From positions 219,627 through 283,626 of the forward strand of contig BDSI01000131.1 in the NCBI GenBank assembly GCA_003117195.1: a DNA stretch of 64,000 nt. The letters are read 5' to 3'. Shown in pieces: positions 57,250 to 64,000 of this stretch. Within the stretch, counting starts at the first letter, position 1. Each line of letters opens with the position of its first letter. The position numbers and the translations under genes are program-made. Under the pieces are notes generated by a model that saw nothing but the letters and a program-made list of their open reading frames with translations, was not told the DNA's origin and did no database searches. The DNA is from Eudorina sp. 2006-703-Eu-15 (taxonomy: Eukaryota > Chlorophyta > Chlorophyceae > Chlamydomonadales > Volvocaceae).

Positions 57250-59608
57250 TGCATGGATCCAGTCGGTGATCCTAATATCATTGCTCATCAAACTGAACAA
57301 CGCTATGGGTACACCTTGACTAATCAACAGGGCGGTACGGTAGATCCCGTTCCGTCATCAATCAAAACATCCGGCATTGATGACACATGCCGGGTGAGTA
57401 CAGTTCAATGTCTACTTGTAAATATTGTTTATCTCAGCATGCATTGATTGGTCCAAAATTCAAACAAGTATCAGCAAACAGGGATTTTGTAAATCCGTAT
57501 TTACACTTCACACATCCTTAGGTGTCCTTTATCTAAGGACAAACTCATAGCTACCGCTGAACCATTAATAGACTTTATTAGGGGTGTGAATTCATGTGCA
57601 AGACATCCTCTGGGCTGTAAGTGATGTGAGCATCTCAAACCGTAAATCGTTAGTTATACGTAGCTACAGTAGTTTTGGCTTCGATTACTACTGTACACAT
57701 CCAAGTTACATTTCTAATTTGACCCACACACTTGGCCAAGGCTGTGGTCAACATCCAAGCGTCAGCTATTGGCCACTCAGCCATGGGCCACATCTGGCAT
57801 GGCACACAGTAGAATTCGGGTGCCTGAAGGGCAAAACTTATGTGGTCGCCTAATGTGTTGACAAGCTACGTACTTACAACAACATCGAGTTTGGTACTCT
57901 ATCGGCTGACTTCCGCTTTTGCTGTAACGAGCTGACGGCAAGATGCACCACAAATTTTGGCGAAGGAAGCGGCCTGACGATGGACCATTTACACTGCAGA
58001 GAGCACCCACACCAGCAAAAAGCAAAGAAACAAGCGACACGTGTCGCCGCGCGCCCAGCCAGAAAACGAAGTCAGCGCCCCAGGGCGCACCAGGACGGCA
58101 ACCCAACGGCACCGCCAAGAGCGAACGCCGCACCAAGACCGGCGAACAAGGCAAACGAAATCGAGCGGCGCGCGACGACGAGCGAGCGAGCACAGACAGC
58201 CACGACCCGACGCAGCCACCCGGCCAAGAACACCCCAGAACAGCCCCCCGGCGCCAACCACCAACGCGGGCAGGGGGAAAACCGCCCCATGCTTCCCGAA
58301 ACGGAAAAACCCAGCCAGGGCAAGCGCGGCGGGAAAAAACGGGAACAGGAGCCACAAGCCAAAAAACCCCACCGCCGCCCCGGCCAGCAACAGTGACCCG
58401 CAAGAAGCGGCCACTCTACCAACACACCGCCAACCCGGCGGAGGGCTGGCCCCTTGCCGCCTATGGCCCCGTGGGGCGGATGGCTGTTCCCGGTCCGCCA
58501 GCACGGCCGTCTTTCCGACAGACCCCGCTCTTGCGCCCCCCCCACCCCACCCCCCTGCGTCCTCCCAAGAAAAACCCCGTCACGGGCGCCGCCCAGTGTC
58601 GGGCCCGGTTACCGGCCTTCACGGCCGCCGCTGCCAGCCGCCGCCAGCACTGAGGAGGATGGTGACCATGGGCGGGGAGAACGAGCCAGGGGAGGCTCGG
58701 GCAACAAAGGGATGGAAAGTGGTCACTCACAGTGATGTGAGTGCTCTCTACTGTGAACAGCAGAATGCCTGAAACAGGAGAGAGTGCGAAACATATCGCT
58801 TCAGTCAGCCGTACTATGCCGTACCAAACCTTGCTCAGTTCCTAAGATCACTACGTTCCTTCGGAACTAAGCTATTGGCAAAAAACGAATAGGGGAGGTG
58901 TGTACATGGAGTGCAGACACTACTACAGCTCCGGACGGCTACACATGGATTTTGCACCCCAAAGATCTGGAGTGTCATATTCACCTAAAGGGATGGTAAA
59001 TCCAGTATGAACGGAGGAAGGACGGAGGATGGGTGCACAGTCCATGGTAGGGGTTGATGAGGTGAGGCTCCATTGAGCTTTCTTGGCCGGTTAGAACACC
59101 CGGTCGGGGTACGGGTCCACCATGTAACGGCTACAAAGTATGTACACTGTGAGAAGCTCAAATTGCAGCCCGTTTGGGGGCGGTCACAGTGAAATTACAG
59201 CAGACTGTAAACCTTTCAACTGAAAACTGTCATGTCTCAACCCTTATCTTGATGGTAGACTTGTTACATAATTTACACCCAGGGCACAGTAACCTATGTC
59301 ACCAGGGTGGTGGAGGGCTCTGGAAATTACTGGAATGCAGAATCCACTGAACCATGGTACAACATAGTGCCAATTAGCTCCATGCTTCAAAACCGAAGTG
59401 ATGACAGAGCCGAAGTTGCTTGGTGCACCCATTGAAAGACTGCACTTTGTGTCCTGTGTCCTCAACTGTTTTCATTAATCAATGAATAAGAGCAACATGG
59501 ATTGGCAATAACTTCCTGTGAACAAGTAACAAATGCATAGTGAAACATCGGACGCGACGGGACTACTGCGACATGTGGCAATCATTACCTGACCGCTGAA
59601 CAATAGGT

Positions 59609-59667
59609 GGGCCTATGGCTTAATGGATAAAGCGCCGGTCTACGGAACCGGAGATTCCAGGTTCGAT
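59609..59667 (+). pseudogene. tRNA-Arg(ACG), 3'-truncated, short unit 3
   Basis: Same truncation as 53446-53504. Confidence 0.9.
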
Positions 59668-59832
59668 AATTAAGTATGTCGATTACATCTGCAAGTCCAA
59701 TGCAAATATGGAGGAGATGATGAGGCAGGCGTTAGAGTCTGGAATGCAACATCACATATGCGTGCATGAGTGTTCAAAAGTATTCGAGCATTGAATATGG
59801 TGTCGATATTTTATGTCATCTTGCTATCTCAA

Positions 59833-59904
59833 TTCGCTATAGTCTAGGCGGTTAGGATACGAGATTCTCACTCTCGAGACCCGGGTTCGAGTAGCGGTAG
59901 CGAA
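59833..59904 (+). pseudogene. tRNA-Glu(CTC) with damaged T-stem, short unit 3
   Basis: Same TAGCGG T-stem change as 56752-56823. The change therefore predates the copying of unit 2 to unit 3. Confidence 0.7.
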
Positions 59905-59924
59905 AGTATAAATTTATGAGCATT

Positions 59925-60006
59925 GTCGCTGTAGTATAGTGGTCAGTATCCCCGCCTGTCAATGATAAGAACGCGGGAGGCCGGGGTTCGATTCCCCGCA
60001 GCGGCG
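59925..60006 (+). tRNA. tRNA-Asp(GTC) with intron, short unit 3, first
   Basis: Same sequence and intron as 39136-39217. Confidence 0.94.
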
Positions 60007-60028
60007 AATCATGGACTATGATTGCCAT

Positions 60029-60083
60029 GGTTAGGATACGAGATTCTCACTCTCGAGACCCGGGTTCGAGTCCCGGTAGCGAA
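60029..60083 (+). pseudogene. tRNA-Glu(CTC), 5'-truncated, short unit 3
   Basis: Same break as 53866-53920. Confidence 0.9.
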
Positions 60084-60103
60084 AGTATAGATTGATGAGC
60101 ATT

Positions 60104-60185
60104 GTCGCTGTAGTATAGTGGTCAGTATCCCCGCCTGTCAATGATAAGAACGCGGGAGGCCGGGGTTCGATTCCCCGCAGCGGCG
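60104..60185 (+). tRNA. tRNA-Asp(GTC) with intron, short unit 3, second
   Basis: Same sequence and intron as 39136-39217. Confidence 0.94.
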
Positions 60186-60259
60186 AATCATGGACTATGT
60201 TTGCCATGCATGAAGGAACAAAAAATATAGTGCAATTACCTATAAAATGTGATAGGAAT

Positions 60260-60330
60260 TGCACCAGCCGAGAATCGAACTCGGGTCTGGTCTGTGGCAA
60301 GGACCTATGCTACCACTATACCACTGGTGC
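60260..60330 (-). tRNA. tRNA-Gly(GCC), variant, short unit 3
   Basis: Keeps the D-loop GG of the original gene but has the anticodon-stem C-A mismatch, an intermediate between 39292-39362 and 54097-54167. Confidence 0.68.
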
Positions 60331-61816
60331 TGCATGGATCCAGTCGGTGATCCTCATATCATTGCTCATCAAACTGAACAACGCTATGGGTACACCTTGA
60401 CTAATCAACAGGGCGGTACGGTAGATCCCGTTCCGTCATCAATCAAAACATCCGGCATTGATGACACATGCCGGGTGAGTACAGTTCAATGTCTACTTGT
60501 AAATATTGTTTATCTCAGCATGCATTGATTGGTCCAAAATTCAAACAAGTATCAGCAAACAGGGATTTTGTAAATCCGTATTTACACTTCACACATCCTT
60601 AGGTGTCCTTTATCTAAGGACAAACTCATACCTACCGCTGAACCATTAGTAGACTTTATTAGGGTTGTGAATTCATGTGCAAGACATCCTCTGGGCTGTA
60701 AGTGATGTGAGCATCTCAAACCGTAAATCGTTAGTTATACGTAGCTACAGTAGTTTTGGCTTCGATTACTACTGTACACATCCAAGTTACATTTCTAATT
60801 TGACCCACACACTTGGCCAAGGCTGTGGTCAACATCCAAGCGTCAGCTATTGGCCACTCAGCCATGGGCCACATCTGGCATGGCACACAGTAGAATTCGG
60901 GTGCCTGAAGGGCAAAACTTATGTGGTCGCCTAATGTGTTGACAAGCTACGTACTTACAACAACATCGAGTTTGGTACTCTATCGGCTGACTTCCGCTTT
61001 TGCTGTAAAGAGCTGACGGCAAGATGCACCACAAATTTTGGTGAAGGAAGTGGCCTGACGATGGACCATTTACACTGCAGAGAGCACCCACACCAGCAAA
61101 AAGCAAAGAAACAAGCGACACGTGTCGCCGCGCGCCCAGCCAGAAAACGAAGTCAGCGCCCCAGGGCGCACCAGGACGGCAACCCAACGGCACCGCCAAG
61201 AGCGAACGCCGCACCAAGACCGGCGAACAAGGCAAACGAAATCGAGCGGCGCGCGACGACGAGCGAGCGAGCACAGACAGCCACGACCCGACGCAGCCAC
61301 CCGGCCAAGAACACCCCAGAACAGCCCCCCGGCGCCAACCACCAACGCGGGCAGGGGGAAAACCGCCCCATGCTTCCCGAAACGGAAAAACCCAGCCAGG
61401 GCAAGCGCGGCGGGAAAAAACGGGAACAGGAGCCACAAGCCAAAAAACCCCACCGCCGCCCCGGCCAGCAACAGTGACCCGCAAGAAGCGGCCACTCTAC
61501 CAACACACCCCCAACCCGGCGGAGGGCTGGCCCCTTGCCGCCTATGGCCCCGTGGGGCGGATGGCTGTTCCCGGTCCGCCAGCACGGCCGTCTTTCCGAC
61601 AGACCCCGCTCTTGCGCCCCCCCCACCCCACCCCCCTGCGTCCTCCCAAGAAAAACCCCGTCACGGGCGCCGCCCAGTGTCGGGCCCGGTTACCGGCCTT
61701 CACGGCCGCCGCTGCCAGCCGCCGCCAGCACTGAGGAGGATGGTGACCATGGGCGGGGAGAACGAGCCAGGGGAGGCTCGGGCAACAAAGGGATGGAAAG
61801 TGGTCACTCACAGTGA

Positions 61817-63586
61817 TACGAGAAATTTTACTATTCTGAGATCATGCAGCGCTTCCCCTTCCGCAACCACGACGACGCCTTCAAGCGAACAGACAACCGT
61901 ACTAAGAGCTGGTGTGAGGCAGCGTACCTGCATGGTTTGTTTACGTCAGATGAGGCGCTGGTTGAGCACTTGAAGCTTTCAAAGTACAACTGGGAGGGAC
62001 ACATGCGTGACTCCGCTCTGGAGTTCATCGAATCTGAAAAGCCCATAGCGTCCATGTTAGAAATCCGTGCGTCCATGCCGGAGTTCGTTGACCAGCACGC
62101 CCATGACTATGATGACCTTAGACGATCTTCAACGGATAGCCTTTCCCGTCACTTCATGGCATGCATTCAGCGCTCCTACGCCCCTACTGTTGAACCCAAC
62201 GAGGCCAATCTACTCGTTGCCCAGTGTGAGGCTGATCCGGACCAGGAGATGGTCCTCTCCATACTAGAACAGCAGCAACATAAGCTATGGCGAATCCAGG
62301 GTGCCGGGGGGCACGGTAAGAGTCACACCTTGCGTGCGTTTATCGCTAAAGCTACCACCATGGGCAAGCGGGTCGTGGTGTGTGCCACTACTGCCAAGGC
62401 TGCCAAACTCCTTGGCCCCAGTGCAATGACTGTTCACATGGCCTTCGGCTTTTCTGGATCGTCGTGGATTCCTTTGACCAATGTTAATATCCTCATGTAT
62501 ATTGACATGGCGGATATTATCATTATTGACGAGGTCAGCATGGCAAAGTCCGATCTGTTGCATGAGGTGCATCAGAGGTGTATTGACGCAACTCCTAATT
62601 GCACTGAACCCTTTGCCGGCAAATTTGTTATCTTAGGCGGGGACAAGCACCAGTTACCGGCTGTCTGTGATAGACGTTGCAATGAATCGACGTGTGTCCA
62701 TCAGCCCTACCGCTGGGCTATGTGGTCTCAGTTCAGAGAAATCACTCTCAGCACCAACCACCGCCAGGATCCTAACAACGCTTCCTGGATTCAGTGTCTG
62801 AACAATGTGCGGGTTTCCCAGCCCAGCCACGAAAATCTTGCTCTCCTACAAGCTCGTGTTGCCTCTGACGATTGGGTTCCACCTTTGAATGCATGGTTCA
62901 TTGCGGGTACCAACGAGGAGGTGACACAATACAACGAAGAAGCCGCGTGCGCCCATTACTCCGAGCAAGAACTTGTCACGATTCTGGCTGAGGATGAAGT
63001 GGAACAAAGCACCCGTTTTTCTGCCGAAAACCTGGCGTACCTTAAGCGCATGATGGAGGACAAAGGTGTCCTTAGTGAGAAGTTGCTCGTTGCCGTCGGA
63101 ATGGTCGTCATGTGCACCCAAAACCTCAAGCACCCGAAGATAGAGAATGGGACGCTTGGAGAGGTGCTGGAGGTGACAGCCAAGTTTGTACGGCTTCGCG
63201 TCCTGGCCACTTCTGTTGAGGTTCACATCCCGCGAATTATTGACTGCAAGTACTACAACCGTGTACGTCTCCGGCGCAAAATGTTTCCCTTGGTGGTCGC
63301 CTACGCACGCACTGTGCACAAGGTTCAGGGAGATACCATCTGCGACCCCGTAGTGGTTGACTTCACAAATATGTCACGTTTGGGGCAGGCTTATGTTGCC
63401 CTGTCGCGTGTTGTCAGCATAGACCAGCTGCACATCCTGCCCAGGAACGTTGCGCTCACCGCGGACATGTTCAATCCGCATGTACCGGACGACGGCACAG
63501 ACTTAGATGATGTCGTTTATGCCGATATGCTCGCGGATATTGAAGAGATGGGCCCGCCAGTTGCGGCTGGCAACGATGACGATTAG
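61817..63586 (+). CDS. Pif1-type DNA helicase, 5'-truncated (Helitron-like helicase domain)
   Basis: ATP-dependent 5'-3' DNA helicase fold. The frame is open from the array border at 61817 (a TGA lies just before it), with the first ATG at 61844, and ends TAG at 63584-63586. Motifs: FPFRNHDDAF near the start (resembles the region before Pif1 in Helitron RepHel proteins), Walker A GAGGHGKSHT, VCATTAKAAKLLG, Walker B IIIIDEVSM, motif III LGGDKHQLPAV, motif IV region LSTNHRQDPN, then TVHKVQGDT and YVALSRVVSIDQLHIL. All helicase motifs look intact. The upstream part (Rep or other domains) is missing because array unit sequence joins directly at 61816. Unlike the fragment at 45190-46405, this copy keeps its ATPase motifs. 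Confidence 0.88.
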   Translation, partial: YEKFYYSEIMQRFPFRNHDDAFKRTDNRTKSWCEAAYLHGLFTSDEALVEHLKLSKYNWEGHMRDSALEFIESEKPIASMLEIRASMPEFVDQHAHDYDDLRRSSTDSLSRHFMACIQRSYAPTVEPNEANLLVAQCEADPDQEMVLSILEQQQHKLWRIQGAGGHGKSHTLRAFIAKATTMGKRVVVCATTAKAAKLLGPSAMTVHMAFGFSGSSWIPLTNVNILMYIDMADIIIIDEVSMAKSDLLHEVHQRCIDATPNCTEPFAGKFVILGGDKHQLPAVCDRRCNESTCVHQPYRWAMWSQFREITLSTNHRQDPNNASWIQCLNNVRVSQPSHENLALLQARVASDDWVPPLNAWFIAGTNEEVTQYNEEAACAHYSEQELVTILAEDEVEQSTRFSAENLAYLKRMMEDKGVLSEKLLVAVGMVVMCTQNLKHPKIENGTLGEVLEVTAKFVRLRVLATSVEVHIPRIIDCKYYNRVRLRRKMFPLVVAYARTVHKVQGDTICDPVVVDFTNMSRLGQAYVALSRVVSIDQLHILPRNVALTADMFNPHVPDDGTDLDDVVYADMLADIEEMGPPVAAGNDDD

Positions 63587-63740
63587 CTTTGCCTTTACAG
63601 CAAACTACAAACGAATGGATCCCATAACACATGATTATTGCAATAGTCCCGGTCGGTGCATGTGTGCCTCATTGTCACTCATTTGTTTTCCATGTTGGGT
63701 TTGAATCGTAGGGTCGGAGCATCTTGGTCTTGCTGCTGGT

Positions 63741-64000
63741 ATGGGCATGACGCTGCAGGAGTTCTACGACGCGGGTTTGGCGGCGCCCTTAGGCGGCCCT
63801 AGTACATCAACAGTTGGTTCTGTGAAGACTGATCCTAACGGCCCCCGCTCCAAGGGCCAGGAGAACTTTCTCAACGACCTGGGTATTTTGCCAACTGAAT
63901 GGCCAGAGACATTTGTGGATGCAAGCAAGATGATTACCGAACATCGTGTGGCGCACGACTTGGTAAGGCACAAAGTCTTCACCTATCAGCCTTCCTTGTG
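63741..64000 (+). CDS. Unrecognised ORF, 3' end beyond the window
   Basis: ATG at 63741 opens a frame that stays open to the window edge (86 codons): MGMTLQEFYDAGLAAPLGG, later ENFLNDLGILPTEWPETF and KMITEHRVAHDLVRH. No family is recognised. The frame is open back to a TGA near 63700, with a possible AG acceptor in atcgtag just before it, so this may be a downstream exon of the helicase gene rather than a separate gene. Confidence 0.4.
   Translation, partial: MGMTLQEFYDAGLAAPLGGPSTSTVGSVKTDPNGPRSKGQENFLNDLGILPTEWPETFVDASKMITEHRVAHDLVRHKVFTYQPSL

Larger units (their letters stand above)
34057..61816. repeat. Tandem array of tRNA-bearing units, with Helitron insertions
   Basis: The landmark aagatgcaccacaaatttt occurs at 34057, 40056, 51779, 54861, 57943 and 61024. 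The last three intervals are about 3082, 3082 and 3081 bases. Each unit has a GC-rich block (about 750 bases), about 900 bases of lower-GC spacer, the start of tRNA-Arg, then a tRNA block. The first two units carry Helitron insertions in tRNA-Arg and a long tRNA block (Lys, His, Glu, Asp, Gly). The last three have a short block (Glu, Asp, partial Glu, Asp, Gly). The sixth copy breaks off at 61816 within the GC-rich block. Copies differ by single bases and C-run lengths, so the amplification is recent. Confidence 0.93.

Overview
This is nuclear DNA from a eukaryote. The evidence is an 11-exon spliced gene, Pol III tRNA genes (one with an intron at the canonical 37/38 position), two LTR retrotransposons with eukaryotic chromatin-reader domains, a hAT-type MITE, Helitron-like insertions and satellite DNA. 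The mixture (very transposon-rich, GC-rich, many short introns, Gypsy elements carrying methyltransferase-like domains) fits a green alga best. That placement is inference and no species is claimed.

Layout. 1-5037 (minus): a serine carboxypeptidase gene (family S10) running off the left edge. 5038-6955: no gene seen. 6956-11366: four head-to-tail copies of an LTR-like unit, one holding a 5'-truncated LINE. 11494-20564 (minus): a Ty3/Gypsy element whose pol encodes RT, RNase H, a cytosine-C5-methyltransferase-like domain, integrase, a PHD finger and a Tudor-like segment. It is split by a 1.3-kb TIR element holding a CACGGACA minisatellite and by a 401-bp hAT-type MITE. 21162-34056 (plus): a decayed chromovirus with gag, a domain resembling phage/Dam N6-adenine methyltransferases, protease, RT, RNase H, integrase and chromodomain. 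Its integrase is split by a 5.44-kb TIR element with no recognisable transposase.

34057-61816: a tandem array of tRNA-bearing units (Arg, Lys, His, Glu, Asp, Gly), about 3.5 kb in long form and 3.08 kb in short form. Twice the Arg(ACG) gene is cut by a Helitron-like element with 5'-TC, 3'-hairpin-CTAG and an A/T target. The payload is pentanucleotide satellite (CACCG, CACCT, CACGG). The second Helitron is itself invaded by a 5.7-kb Helitron carrying a helicase fragment and a 72-base C run. The long six-frame ORFs here are artefacts, because a 5-bp repeat without stop codons stays open in every frame. 61817-64000: a Pif1-type helicase gene, 5'-truncated at the edge of the array, and the start of another ORF.

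Main points of interest: (1) both LTR retrotransposons carry a methyltransferase-like domain with a damaged catalytic motif plus chromatin readers; (2) a Helitron family spreads pentamer satellite into a tRNA array, supported by empty-site comparison inside the window; (3) tRNA genes in the array are decaying in step with its amplification.
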